From: Zerene cesonia
Lineage: Eukaryota; Arthropoda; Insecta; Lepidoptera; Pieridae
Length of the DNA stretch: 64,000 bases
Direction: 5' to 3'
Assembly: GCF_012273895.1 (NCBI RefSeq)
Contig: NC_052126.1
Span: 1,935,218-1,999,217, forward strand
The notes below the pieces were generated by a model, which was not told the origin of the DNA, did not search any database, and saw only the letters and a list, made by a program, of their open reading frames with translations. A program made the position numbers and the translations under genes. Shown here in pieces: positions 40,201-46,826 of this stretch (the stretch's first letter is position 1; every line of letters starts with the position of its first letter).

Positions 40201-43200
40201 TATGGGTCGCTTGTTCCTGACAACAAACCTGGATTTCGACCCCACAATATGGTTATTAGATAAGAAGCGAAAATTAATATAAAGACACTACGGGAGATGA
40301 TGGTAATGAAGTATGTTTTTTTTTATATCTGAACGCTAAATTTAGAGTCTAGAAGCACTAAGATCGAGGCTAGCCAATTAGGTAAAAATTATTTTGTTTA
40401 TTGCAATCTGCAATGATTCAAAAATTATATTAATGTCTAATAATTAAAATTTTGCATTTGTTTATTGAAATAATTGGATCTTGGAAAACGAATCCCAAAT
40501 TTTAAAAATTAACAACGAATGATTAGAAGTTATAATTGAATTATGAAGTTCCTTTGATTGGCTTTAATAAGTATCGTTTCTACAACTGAAAGACAAATGA
40601 GTTTTATGTTTAAAGAGTTATCATACTTCGTAAATATTTTCTTTAAACAATGTCTTATACTACTGTGTTATAAATAACAAATCGGTCGTGATTATCAGTG
40701 ATCCGTGCTTTATTTCCTCTGTGCTAAGGTTGAATATTTTATGTGATCATAGGATAGGTTCAAAAGCAAAAGCGCTAAATACTTGCAAGTAAAAAAAGTG
40801 AACAAAATAAAACATCTAACACATGCAAGAAATCTGAAATAATTTTTAAAAATATAGTTCATTTTTCTATAAAATTTGTTTTAAATTTGTATGTGTGCGT
40901 GTATATTGCGAACTTTTTGAAGACGTTATCCGTTTCATGATTTTAGAATGAAATTCATTTTTATTTGGTATTGAACATTTTTCATACGGAGATCAATGGG
41001 TGTATAGATTCTTTAAGCATACAATGTGACTTTAAATTAACTAAGTAGCATTGCTGTCGTCTCTTTCTAGATAGCAAGTGATAGCAAGTGAACATTGGTC
41101 GCTTGGAATTTGTACAAGCGTAAGTAATAATTGCAATTTGACTGCCAATTTGTAAATTTGCTCGCATGATTTTTGTATGTAGTGTGTCTTTTGAATCGTA
41201 GAAATAAGTTTATTTTATATAAAATTATTTGGATAATATCAAACTGTTAATTAAAATAAACGTTAAAATAAAGTGGTAAATTGAATTAGAATAAAACATT
41301 AGTTTTACGATTCGATTAGATAAAAATCAGATTTACAGATTCAACTTGATAGTTCCATTCTTCCATATTAATCAACCGATTTCTAAGAAAGAAGGCGGTT
41401 AAGAATTCGGCTGTATTTTTTTTGACTTTGTCATCTCAGAACTTTCAGCTGAGTGAACAGATTTTCATGATTCCTTTTATATTTACAAGATGCCTTCCGA
41501 GTGGTCGCATCAAAATTTGGCCTATTCTGACAATTTTAAGTCAGTTGTTTTTTTTTTTGTTTGTTAAAATTAGTCATTAATTGATTCTTCCATTAATAAA
41601 TAAAAGGTATGACCAGATACATTATTATTATTATACCTATTTTGAGATTGAAAATCTGACATTTATGAACGTCAAAGCGTGTAGTGTGTGCTGCGTTTAT
41701 AGTTACATTCATTTACCGTTTTTGTCCATGGCCACTAAATTTTGTCCCCTCTTCAAATGTATTCGAAGCTGGAAGAACGCGAATTGTCTTAATTGCTGTT
41801 CCCTCAATCGCTGGCCTTCGTCTGGTTCCTATAAAACAAGTTTTTATATGAAAAGTAATAAATCTTTTTATGTTACTGTAAGTAATAATATTATTACGCA
41901 ATAGTGCTGTTACGTCAAGCGTTTGATTTTTGCGTTTTTAAAGTACAACTTTTGAAAAAACAAAGGTGTAAGTAGTAGGTACAAAAAAAAATTTTTCAGA
42001 CTAACTATAATTTTGTTCACAATTATCTCTTAAATAAATTCTCCAGAAATTGATAAGAACGTGCAATTAAAATATATATTTTGTGCTATTTTAGTTGGCG
42101 TTCTGCTACTGAACAATATGTCTGTAAACATATTATGGTAGGTAACTGCTTTCATTTTTATTGAATAGATGTGGCAGTTTCAATTATTACAAAAGAGAGG
42201 TATCTCATAACCGATTGATTAATTGATTACCAATAAGTATATAACTTATATATTTTTAGAATATCAAGCGTTAAAACCCATTTCTTACTGTAGCGAATTG
42301 AGTGAACCGAGCGAACCGAGCGAACCGAGCGTAGCGGCCGGCGAATGCCAATATCGACTTTAGAGCTTTACCCACCTCAACATAAACTAATACGGATCAA
42401 AACTAAACGCCAATTAATTAATTTGAGTTTTTAACTCGCTTTCCTTAGTTAGTTTTACTTAGTTCCTTAGTTAGCTATTACAAAGTCATTAAGTTCAACT
42501 AGTTAACAAGGGAACACGGGCTGTAACGGAAAACGGGTTTTAACTGTAACATAAATAAGTTTTCTAAAGAGGATGGCAAACAGAGACTTTTTAATTTGAA
42601 GATATGAGAAAAATCAACATAATATAGATTCCTGTTGCCCATAATTTATCCGTTCTACTAATATATGTAATGTAGCTATAGTTTGTTGTTTATAGGACGA
42701 TGAAACTGGGTTGAATTTAATTCCTTTTGTAACTCAAAACCAATTATAGGAAAGCTATTTTGAGCTTGTCAATTTATTTTGATAGAGGTTAGCAAAATTT
42801 TATTTAAATTAAAATGATTGATACAATGCAAGTAATGTCACATAAACGACAAAATATCTTCTTATATAAATATCGTCTTCAATATCAAAAATGGTTATAC
42901 ACAAAAAATAGACATTTCAATGAATTTATTTATTTGATGTATTGCAATCGAATTCCATCACTTTCTTTAATACCGTAATACAATACAACAACATGGATAT
43001 CTTCAACCAAGTAGAATAATTCCAATTATATCGATACGCTTGGAAACCCTAGACATGATAACATTGTACTGAAGCACTCCAACGCAAATTGATAGCGTTT
43101 ATCAGTCAACAGCAATAACAGTAAAACACGACGGGAAATTATAACAATACATAAATCAAGTAAATTCATACATTTATAGGCGCCTATTCATATTTTGGCG

Positions 43201-45505
43201 CAATAATAACTCGCATATTTTTTGCAGGCGTTTTATTTTACCCGCGATCAGATTTTGTAGACTTTTTGTAGTAATTCAACTAACCTTGTTGTAGTATTTA
43301 TTGTATTTTCTACTTGTGTAGTCTATTATCTGTAGATATTGCTTAATATGTAAATAAATAGTGAATTTGTGTACGTTTAAAAAAAATTGAAAAATTCTTA
43401 CATCTGATCAGAACTTTTGACATGATATACAATTTTTACTCTTCTGGTATCCCAAAAATAGAAAAAGGAAACGCGGAAGACAAACTAGAGGATGGGAGGA
43501 CGACATTATCAGAACATGGACTAGGACGGCACTGAACAGAAAATAATGGAAAGGAATAGAGGAGGCCTTTGCCAAACTGAGTCAAACAGACCAATCATCT
43601 TAATTAAATTTTATATGTACTTATTTTTGTGTCTGATTAAGGCTAGTAAATAAATAAAACAATTTTTCCTCATTCCCCATCCATGAAACGTTAATATCCT
43701 ATATTGGAAAGTAACAGGGTATAGATACATAGAGTCGGAAACTTCAAAACAACTTTTCTATTGAACGAAACTTTGTAGCCCAAATGTCCTCTCGTGTGAG
43801 TCTAGATAATTTCCCCAGCGCTTTGCGTGATCCAATTTTAGAGCCAGCTCGATTTAAAATTTGAAAAGAATATACGCAGTAAAAGTCTCGTGTCTCTTTG
43901 CGGAGTATTGGGTAAATGCAATTGACATGTTACATTGAACGATTTTCTCGCTGAACAAGTGAGCAACTATCTATGTTATGACTATGTCTACTATCTATGT
44001 TGAGCATAGGCAGATACTTCTGTTTAAAAGCAAGTCCTAAATATGGAACAAAAAGACGACGAAATACTAGACTTTTCACTAATATACTCTCAATAATTTT
44101 AAGCTTTTCCACTTGGAGTAAGTAAGATATCACTAAGATCAAAAGATCACTATTAAAGTAATTAGTTTTGTTTAGATTTCAGTGTAAAAATATAATGTTG
44201 CACAAAACATACCTAAATAAATAAAAGTTCGCCAAAAATTTTATCAATCATCAAACAATGCGTTCATCAGACATCCTAACACTTCTTTATTAAAATACCC
44301 TGTATTCAACAATGAACATAACTTCCTAATATAGTTTATTAGTCTCAGATCCAACAATACTACGAAAATTTTATTAAAATACTTACCAATTGTAGTAACT
44401 CAACCGGCGGCCGGCCGCAGTGAGATGGTGTTATTGACGTCGATGGCACGGGGTCTATTGAGGCTTGGCGAGTCAACGACTGATCTAGATGAAAATAATT
44501 GAATTTCATTTCACTTTACATTCATGATAAATAATAAGCATTTGAAAATGGTATAGACTCTATTATTAGCTAGATTTTATTAATAGAAAGAGAAAAGCAT
44601 CACTTGGGAGCCGATATACATGTAGACTTGTTTTAGTCCCACTAGTCTGATCAACTCGCCGGCCATCAACTGCACAGGAAACATAATATAGTGCAGAAGT
44701 TATTGAAAACAAAGAAAGTGAAAACAAAGCTTATAATTAGTATTTAGTGTATTCCTTTTCTATTACTTCTTTAATCGGCATAATGTAAGGAGAGGTTGAG
44801 ACTGGTGTCGTAAAGCTTCGTACTTATTGTCATGTAGAGTTCTACACCTATTAATTAAAGATATTCCATGGTACAAAATTATCTGGAAATGTGGTTAAAT
44901 CTAATGTTACTAGGTTTCTATGACATAAAGTTCATACACTTCCAACCTCAATAGTTCCAAGTTGTAATCGCGTGAAGTTTGCGAAAGAGCGACATTTCCT
45001 CGTTGAAATGTAAATCGTTTGAAACACTTTAATGTAGGTAACGTTAGTTTGTTTAATCGTAACCTTTTTGTGTTTAATTAATTTCTGTATGGTGTTTAAC
45101 TTATCTGTATTCATAATGTTAAAAGATCCAATTGTAATACTACATACTATCCAACTAATATCAAGATGGAATCAGCGCCATTTTAAAAGCCAATTTAAAT
45201 TGAACCGTTACTGAAATAAAAAAATATGTCTTAGTGAACATCGTGTTTATTGTTAAAATTACATTTAAAACATAATTGAGATAATATCAACAAGGTAAGG
45301 ACAATATTAAGGTCATTAATGTGTCCATTTTTTGCTCATATTATAAATAGTTTTTTTATAATTAAATGCAAAATACAACAATTAATTACAAACGTCCTTG
45401 AATGAGTCTGTCCTTTTTACACATTACTGATTTCAACTTACCGTCTCGTTTTCGGAAGAGGCGCATCCTCCGCCACTTCCTGACAGCGATTTTAATTTTC
45501 TTCAT
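13209..45505 (-). CDS. Mctp: Multiple C2 and transmembrane domain-containing protein (MCTP), main 17-exon model
   Basis: The spliced CDS is 2277 nt (758 residues). Exons in order: 45442-45505, 44387-44484, 41717-41828, 40074-40216, 38658-38849, 23142-23293, 22496-22654, 21083-21269, 20409-20605, 19066-19279, 18516-18661, 17558-17703, 16316-16392, 15332-15438, 14772-14881, 14061-14158, 13209-13283. All borders are GT/AG and all phases close. C2A spans about residues 72-190 with acidic calcium ligands D89, D95, D142, D144, D150. C2B spans about 222-340 with D241, D248, D295, D297, D303. C2C spans about 381-500 with D398, D404, D450, D452 and Glu at 458 instead of Asp. Then come a membrane hairpin (about 564-600), an acidic linker (VDDDDLLAEEDDEEEVD), a final membrane segment (about 674-700) and a basic tail. 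In the family, the C-terminal membrane region anchors the protein in ER and endosomal membranes with the C2 domains cytosolic; insect Mctp acts in presynaptic homeostatic plasticity. Length is normal. Confidence 0.95.
14061..14158 (-). CDS. Mctp: Mctp exon 16
   Basis: Acceptor AATTTTAG|GT and donor TTG|GTAAGC. It encodes VNKFTRKILRPHTIPNNEVL and DLLSRVPDDETL, the family's NKFTKKLR...NNELLDFLSRVPSD block. Confidence 0.95.
14336..14572 (-). repeat. SINE/LINE-tail fragment in Mctp intron 15
   Basis: On the minus strand it begins TTTCCACCCGCAGCTTCG and continues with GGCGCGTTTGCCG, GGATAAAACCTATCCTATG and GTACCAAATTTCAACAAAAT. This is the dispersed 'GCTTCGCCCGCGTA...ACCAAATTTCA' repeat type seen repeatedly in the window. 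The open frame across it is a by-product. Confidence 0.6.
14772..14881 (-). CDS. Mctp: Mctp exon 15 (last membrane segment)
   Basis: Acceptor TTTTCAG|C and donor TGGG|GTAAGT. It encodes MNFTVPYLSYLAIIMLFGAM followed by TVLYMIPLRYLLMAWG, matching the family's NFTVPFLSWLA / YFIPLRYI region. Confidence 0.96.
15332..15438 (-). CDS. Mctp: Mctp exon 14
   Basis: Acceptor TTCACAG|GAA and donor AAGAA|GTATGT. It encodes EEKKSLKERLQAIQEVTQTV, QNAIGYVASLGEAVK, the conserved helix before the last membrane segment. Confidence 0.95.
15492..15660. mobile_element. hAT-like MITE (169 bp)
   Basis: Perfect 14-bp terminal inverted repeats, CAGTGGCGTAGCTA at 15492-15505 and TAGCTACGCCACTG at 15647-15660. They are flanked by an 8-bp near-perfect target duplication (GTTCGACG at 15484-15491, GTTCGAAG at 15661-15668). 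An 8-bp duplication and CAG..CTG ends are characteristic of the hAT superfamily. The interior is GC-rich (GGGCCC blocks) and noncoding. It lies in Mctp intron 13, 54 bases upstream of exon 14. Confidence 0.85.
15861..16168 (-). mobile_element. tRNA-derived SINE in Mctp intron 13
   Basis: The right part, read on the minus strand, has a tRNA-like head (GGTGGCTCAGTGGTGAGG, then TCGAACTTAATATCG and GGGGTTCGAGACAGG). The body continues AACGGTGAAGGAAAAGATCG and CATCTGCCAACCCGC, and the element ends in a TGATGATGATGATG tail. The same family recurs at 20226-20300 (tail only) and around 30860-31255. Confidence 0.75.
16316..16392 (-). CDS. Mctp: Mctp exon 13 (acidic linker)
   Basis: Acceptor ATTTCAG|GT and donor AAG|GTAAAT. 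It encodes GNPLLLPVDDDDLLAEEDDE and ends EEVDK, the acidic stretch that MCTPs carry between their membrane regions. Confidence 0.95.
17558..17703 (-). CDS. Mctp: Mctp exon 12 (membrane hairpin)
   Basis: Acceptor TTTTCAG|G and donor ACGG|GTTAGT. It encodes CFEWES and two closely spaced hydrophobic runs, ILSFIGLLAWLAFCYYY and MLPFLMLVFFARNWLIY, the family's paired transmembrane region. Confidence 0.95.
18516..18661 (-). CDS. Mctp: Mctp exon 11
   Basis: Acceptor GTACCTAG|TTA and donor TTACA|GTAAGT. It encodes the basic amphipathic region before the membrane hairpin, KAAIRVVNPKEPKYM to FIRNVMRLKAIIMWFIEVG, which aligns with KASLRT...RNFIRMKR of vertebrate MCTPs. Confidence 0.95.
18849..19008 (+). 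repeat. Dispersed 'AGCTGACCCGGCAAACGCCG' repeat fragment
   Basis: AGCTGACCCGGCAAACGCCG, TTCTGCCTTA, ATAGATGTTGGCTGATTC and CAGCCGTTTCGGAGGAGTT are shared with the copies at 33218-33583 and 61566-61768. It lies 58 bases from the exon 10 donor. Confidence 0.65.
19066..19279 (-). CDS. Mctp: Mctp exon 10 (second half of C2C)
   Basis: Acceptor TTTTCAG|T and donor CCG|GTGAGT. It encodes VKDISSILEITVYDEDHDHK, VEFLGKLAIPLL and KGNYPQILLEMSVIWNP. The loop-3 position usually Asp (ADFLGK) is Glu here (VEFLGK). Confidence 0.97.
19650..19841 (+). mobile_element. tRNA-derived SINE, plus orientation
   Basis: Contains a Pol III B box (GGTTCGAGTCC, 19693-19703) in GGTTCGAGTCCCGGTGGGG, an A-rich linker, then GTCTCGGTTTGGCAGGACAC and GGACACGGGACTTCAC. 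It is the same family as the inverted full-length copy at 58160-58369. The A-box end is degraded here. Confidence 0.75.
20409..20605 (-). CDS. Mctp: Mctp exon 9 (first half of C2C)
   Basis: Acceptor TTCTGTAG|GCG and donor ACTTT|GTAAGT. It encodes GVGWLCVKVYGAKGLAAADL, GGKSDPFCVLELGN and TEYKTLTPNWMKIFT, matching the MCTP third C2 domain (family form GKSDPFC). Confidence 0.97.
20849..20923 (+). repeat. tRNA-like 75-nt sequence (SINE head or tRNA pseudogene)
   Basis: GATCACGGG at 20849-20857 pairs perfectly with CCCGTGATC at 20915-20923. Inside are an A-box-like TGGTCGAGAAGCTAGG and a B-box-like GGTTCGAATCGC, and a T6 run (a Pol III stop) follows at about 20927. The T-stem has one mismatch and no convincing anticodon arm is visible. 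It lies in Mctp intron 8. Confidence 0.45.
21083..21269 (-). CDS. Mctp: Mctp exon 8 (end of C2B and linker)
   Basis: Acceptor CTTTCAG|A and donor ATAT|GTGAGT. It encodes CTIDLSKLEREKTHNIW, LEDGNGQIFLLLTISGT (the last C2B strand) and the linker ENPRDIQNIEKRY. Confidence 0.95.
21317..21483 (+). repeat. Dispersed 'ctaatattataa...gggcgaagccgggg' repeat
   Basis: It starts TACTAATATTATAAAG and runs through GGAACGCGCTAATCTCA, GAACTGCTGGTCCGATTT and ACCACGGGCGAAGCCGGGG. The same unit recurs in whole or part at 22333, 26490-26610, 29325-29420, 37273 and 38108. Confidence 0.65.
22333..22483 (+). repeat. Dispersed repeat next to Mctp exon 7
   Basis: A diverged copy of the 21317-21483 unit (GAAGAGTTTGTGAGTTTG, CACTATCTCAAGAATTACTG, TGACATGCGTCGCACAGCTAG). 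It ends 12 bases from the exon 7 donor. Confidence 0.5.
22496..22654 (-). CDS. Mctp: Mctp exon 7 (C2B core)
   Basis: Acceptor GTTACAG|GTT and donor GGAAG|GTAAAT. It encodes LGNEKYKSKVVWKSLHPSW, EQFDLHLYDD and VTVWDKDKQTKDDFLG, with the loop-3 ligands D295, D297 and D303. A repeat fragment begins only 12 bases past the donor. Confidence 0.97.
23142..23293 (-). CDS. Mctp: Mctp exon 6 (start of C2B)
   Basis: Acceptor TTTGCAG|TAC and donor TTTAG|GTATAG. It encodes TRLSDVNKRLKAQIW, then the C2B strands SSVVTIVLVEAKNLPPMDLD and SSDPYCKF, with calcium ligands D241 and D248. Confidence 0.97.
24400..24500 (-). repeat. Fragment of the 'gatgggccacc...taagtggtcacc' repeat
   Basis: GAGATGGGCCACCTTATG followed by TTAAGTGGTCACCAGCGC is a widespread lepidopteran repeat motif (from general knowledge of these genomes). 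It adjoins the candidate exon at 24572-24716, so part of the open frame there could be repeat-derived. Confidence 0.5.
24572..24716 (-). CDS. Mctp: Candidate second exon of the short Mctp isoform
   Basis: Acceptor AATCCACAG|A, 145 nt open, donor AGG|GTACAG. It completes the split Arg codon of the 25506-25915 exon and leaves phase 0, exactly what exon 6 needs. It encodes SEIRPRAGSLPPGQSVDIPF, a DIIEKIGSRFPRLKNRSD helix and RIHR. The donor is not strong; GTG|GTAACG further on is also in frame and would add 16 residues. The call rests on phase logic and open frame, not on homology. Confidence 0.45.
25506..25915 (-). CDS. Mctp: Internal alternative first exon of Mctp (Ser/Asp-rich N-terminus)
   Basis: The ATG (ACAAAAATGTCG) has an in-frame TGA 30 bases upstream, so this is a start exon. 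It opens MSEMEHKMERFKNRIIRLHE, a predicted basic coiled coil. A region rich in Ser and Asp with repeated SSIDS/ESIDKS units follows, then CRSATNLNIDDDYSFHSSSE and a Cys/Ser-rich end. The donor is GAACG|GTGAGT, leaving two bases of a codon. Joining straight to exon 6 would shift the frame, but joining through 24572-24716 restores it, giving a 740-residue isoform without C2A. A nested independent gene is the alternative reading. Confidence 0.65.
26637..27815 (+). pseudogene. 5'-truncated non-LTR retrotransposon (reverse transcriptase C-terminal part)
   Basis: The frame from about 26650 reads CFLYADDLKLAKQINN (the YADD catalytic motif), LVDWCLTNGLALNTDKCKYI, IKDLGVVFDNKIKFNIHID and ALVRPGLEYCSQVWSPHYE, then goes on to 27504. 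One in-frame TAG at 27217-27219 interrupts it. These are the palm and thumb of jockey/CR1-clade LINE reverse transcriptases. The endonuclease and the N-terminal part are missing. The 3' end is an AATAAATAAA-type repeat at 27788-27813. Plus strand, inside Mctp intron 5 (antisense to Mctp). Dead by truncation and nonsense. Confidence 0.85.
30840..31255 (+). mobile_element. Host SINE interrupted by a second SINE
   Basis: AAAACGGTGAAGGAAAGCATCG ends at 30890 and the same element resumes at about 31117 with TCGTGAGGAATG, TTCGACATGTGGCATCTGCC, AACCCGCA and a GATGATAATGATGATGATG tail. The uninterrupted order is seen in the 15861-16168 copy. The gap holds the SINE at 30891-31116. Confidence 0.65.
30891..31116 (+). 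mobile_element. SINE inserted into another SINE
   Basis: GGCCCATATCCTTTTCC, then TGTAGAGGCGAAAGGTCTGC, TTCATGGGCGGTGGTAGCG, CAGGCGACCCACCAGCTCC and ATTGCCGACTGTGAC, ending in an 18-A tail. It is the same family as 50537-50884 and 12862-13090. The junctions reuse ATCG, consistent with a short target duplication. Confidence 0.75.
33218..33583 (+). repeat. Two tandem copies of the 'ctagctg..cccgg' repeat
   Basis: Copy 1 (33218-33394) starts AGCTGCACCCGGCAAACGCT; copy 2 (33394-33583) starts AGCTGCGCCCCGCGGTTTCA. Both end AAGCCGTTTCGGAGGAGTAT, GGCAACGAAAACTGTGACAC, GAGAATTTTATATA. The open frame across them is a by-product. Confidence 0.7.
34494..34694 (-). repeat. Dispersed 'cctactaatattataa...ccgcggggcgcagcta' repeat, full length
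   Basis: Both ends of the unit are intact. On the plus strand it runs from AGCTGCGCCCCGCGGTTCAC to CTTTCGCATTTATAATATTA. The middle, CTACGTACCAAATTTCATTG ... GGTTCAGTAGTTTTTGCGTG, is common to the copies at 36236, 36976, 52994 and 58907. Confidence 0.7.
35318..35390 (-). promoter_or_regulatory. Candidate internal promoter in Mctp intron 5
   Basis: A CpG-rich patch in AT-rich surroundings. On the gene strand TCAGT (35358-35354) is preceded about 25 bases upstream by ATAAAA and followed by GTGCGCCGGTTGCGCGG and a consensus-like donor (GG|GTACGTG, intron from 35335). It could make a noncoding first exon for the isoform that starts at 25915. This is motif evidence only. Confidence 0.25.
36236..36431 (+). 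repeat. Dispersed 'cctactaatattataa' repeat
   Basis: CTACTAATATTATAAGTGCG, AAAGTTTGTAAGGATGTG, ACGCAAAAACTATTGAACCG, GATATTCTTACGGGATACGG and a degraded end at GGAGCAGCTAGG. Confidence 0.65.
36976..37191 (+). repeat. Dispersed 'cctactaatattataa' repeat, full length
   Basis: CTATTAATATTATAAACGCG to GACACCGCGGGGCGCAGCTA, with CACGCAAAAACTACTGAACC, GATTGCAATGAAATTTGG between. Same orientation as the 36236 copy 740 bases upstream. Confidence 0.7.
37273..37429 (+). repeat. Dispersed 'gggcgaagtcgggg' repeat
   Basis: GAAGAGTTTGTTTATTTGAA, CGCGCTAATCTTAGGAACTG and ACCACGGGCGAAGTCGGGGC mark it as the 21317 type. Confidence 0.6.
38108..38270 (+). repeat. Dispersed repeat fragment near Mctp exon 5
   Basis: ACACTAATATTATAAAGAGG, ATCTACTGGACCGATTTTCA and CCAGGGGCGAAGAAGGGGCG, a diverged relative of the 21317 unit. 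Confidence 0.5.
38658..38849 (-). CDS. Mctp: Mctp exon 5 (end of C2A)
   Basis: Acceptor TTCGCAG|GTA and donor CAG|GTGGGT. VFDYDWGLQDDFMGS supplies the loop-3 calcium ligands. The exon continues through the last C2A strands (GEIVLNVTLYPK) into the C2A-C2B linker. Confidence 0.96.
40074..40216 (-). CDS. Mctp: Mctp exon 4 (C2A core)
   Basis: Acceptor TTGTTGTCAG|GA and donor AAG|GTATGT. It encodes GTSDPYVKFKVGG, then RIVYRDLNPVWDECF and on to PVQLK. I chose this acceptor because it restores the family's DKNGTSDPY spacing. An in-frame acceptor 12 bases upstream (exon from 40228) would add LLSG. Confidence 0.93.
41385..41535 (+). repeat. Dispersed 'cttc..agaggcggttaagaattcg' repeat fragment
   Basis: GAAGGCGGTTAAGAATTCGG, TCAGAACTTTCAGCTGAGTG, CAGATTTTCATGATTCC. 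The same unit lies at 48535-48660 and 53285-53450, and degenerately at 5925-5995. Confidence 0.55.
41717..41828 (-). CDS. Mctp: Mctp exon 3 (start of C2A)
   Basis: Acceptor TTTTATAG|GAA and donor AACG|GTAAAT. A charged EPDEGQRLREQQLRQ stretch leads into the first strands of C2A, FFQLRIHLKRGQNLVAMDKN, which contain the first calcium-ligand Asp (D89). Confidence 0.95.
42300..42331. repeat. Short tandem repeat, unit GAACCGAGC
   Basis: About 3.5 copies of GAACCGAGC (first unit GAGTGAACCGAGC), followed by GTAGCGGCCGGCG. The GC-rich island sits in an otherwise AT-rich intron. Confidence 0.7.
43440..43665 (+). pseudogene. Decayed LINE 3' end
   Basis: One frame reads RKRKRGRQTRGWEDDIIRTW then WKGIEEAFAKLSQTDQSS with one stop (TAA) between. 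This RxRGRPxRRWxDDI ... W..EEAF pattern is the standard end of the C-terminal region of endonuclease/reverse-transcriptase LINE polyproteins. It is followed by an A/T-rich tail with TAAATAAATAAAA. Confidence 0.65.
44387..44484 (-). CDS. Mctp: Mctp exon 2
   Basis: Acceptor CATCTAG|AT and donor TTG|GTAAGT. It encodes QSLTRQASIDPVPSTSITPS and then a proline-containing stretch ending ELLQL. The Ser/Thr-rich linker contains an RQAS site that basophilic kinases could use (inference). It is GC-richer than its surroundings. Confidence 0.9.
45442..45505 (-). CDS. Mctp: Mctp exon 1 (start exon of main model)
   Basis: It encodes the very basic MKKIKIAVRKWRRMRLFRKR and ends ACG|GTAAGTT, one base into the codon that exon 2 completes (Asp). 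Basic N-termini are common in MCTPs. An overlapping upstream ATG frame (45492-45548) makes this start less certain. Confidence 0.65.
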
Positions 45506-45548
45506 GAGAGCACAGTTTGCGAGCGCACTTAATAATCTGTGTCGCCAT
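45492..45548 (-). other. Overlapping upstream ORF in the 5' leader of Mctp exon 1
   Basis: An ATG at 45548-45546 (CAATATGGCG, a good context) opens an 18-codon frame (MATQIIKCARKLCSHEEN) that ends beyond the main ATG in another frame. If transcribed from this promoter it would reduce initiation at the main start. Confidence 0.4.
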
Positions 45549-45916
45549 ATTGAACACATTTATTTATTGTCTGTGGTTGCATATTACATTGTGGCCGATA
45601 GGGGTTATCACATTATCTCTGGCTAGTTTAAATTAATTATTACATTTGTTATTTTTTTATATTCGACTAAACTATAATTTATTGTGTTCTTGATATTTCC
45701 ATGGACTACACACACACAAAGTTTGAAGATTTTTTGTGTTTTTTCCCTCTTAAAGATAAGACACAGTGTAAATTGTAACAGAGTCGATTTTTATATCTAA
45801 TCTAAAAAAAGGAACGCTCTTTTTAACGTTGTACAGAATATTATTGAATATTTTACTTAAAGCCTGTAAAAATTGGTATTAACAAACTTGTTTATTAAAA
45901 TAAAATGCTATATATG

Positions 45917-45970
45917 CTATTGAAACGATTGATTTTAAAGTACTCCGTGTACTTTAAATCGTTTCAATAG
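45917..45970. repeat. Hairpin-forming inverted repeat upstream of Mctp exon 1
   Basis: CTATTGAAACGATTGATTTTAAAGTAC and its partner GTACTTTAAATCGTTTCAATAG are complementary over 22 bases with one 5-nt bulge and a 5-nt loop (TCCGT). It lies about 410 bases upstream of the main ATG. Its size resembles a short pre-miRNA stem, but nothing else supports that. Confidence 0.55.
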
Positions 45971-46826
45971 GCTTTATAGTTTAAATATTTCTTAGACAAC
46001 AAGAACATTTTAATTTTCTGTCCAGCTAAAACCTATGACACGGTTTACGCTGTAGCAAGCGTGCCATCGGATTTTTTTTAGAAAATAATCATTTAGAAAC
46101 TAAGGTAACCTAACTACGAGTATGCGAATAGAGAGTTAACAAGAGCAGCGCTCAGAAGAATTCATCAAGATTCTCTTACGTAGTGTTGTTAGTGAGTAAT
46201 TGTAAGTAATGTTAAAATTTCAGTTATGAAACGAACTTGCTTTCGTTGATAGCGAGCTATTATATTCCGCAATATTGTTTTTAATGAAGCCTTTTACAAG
46301 TAAGAGAACATGAAAATATTATATGAAATCAATTCTATTAAAAGTTACTAAACATCTTTTTCTTGTTCGTCTTTGTATAAACATTTAGCTACCTACGTAA
46401 TCATTAAAGTAATGACAATATTACAGTCTTTGCCCAAGCTACCACCAGTGTATATATGCATCATCATAAGAAAATCTATAAAAAGTTTGTTCCAACATAA
46501 CGTATATATATACAAGCTATTGAGAATAGAACGCGGCGGGACACATGTATACATATGAAATTATGATATAAGGCAATTATTATATAATAACTAGTTACTG
46601 TTAGGATATATTATTATTATGAGTTACTGTTATGCTATCACCTTCAAAATTTCACTAAGTTTAAATATTCATTCAAACTATATAATGATCCTGAGCTGTT
46701 TTTGAGAGCAATTTCTTAATCACTCTATAAGAAAAGCTTCAAGCAATCATCAATCTTTTGCTAGTGTTGTATCGCTTCCCTTATTATCGATTAAGCTGAA
46801 CTTGATAGTGATGTAACGCGACTAGT

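Larger units (their letters stand above)
38850..45441 (-). other. Introns 1-4 of Mctp
   Basis: AT-rich introns of about 1.0, 2.6, 1.5 and 1.2 kb. They contain an 'ggcggttaagaattcggctg' LINE-tail fragment (41385-41535), a short 9-bp tandem repeat (42300-42331) and a decayed LINE end (43440-43665). No exon besides those listed. Confidence 0.7.

Noticed and set aside
41581..41904. 107-codon plus-strand open frame
   Set aside because: It is the antisense shadow of Mctp exon 3 (41717-41828) and its flanks.
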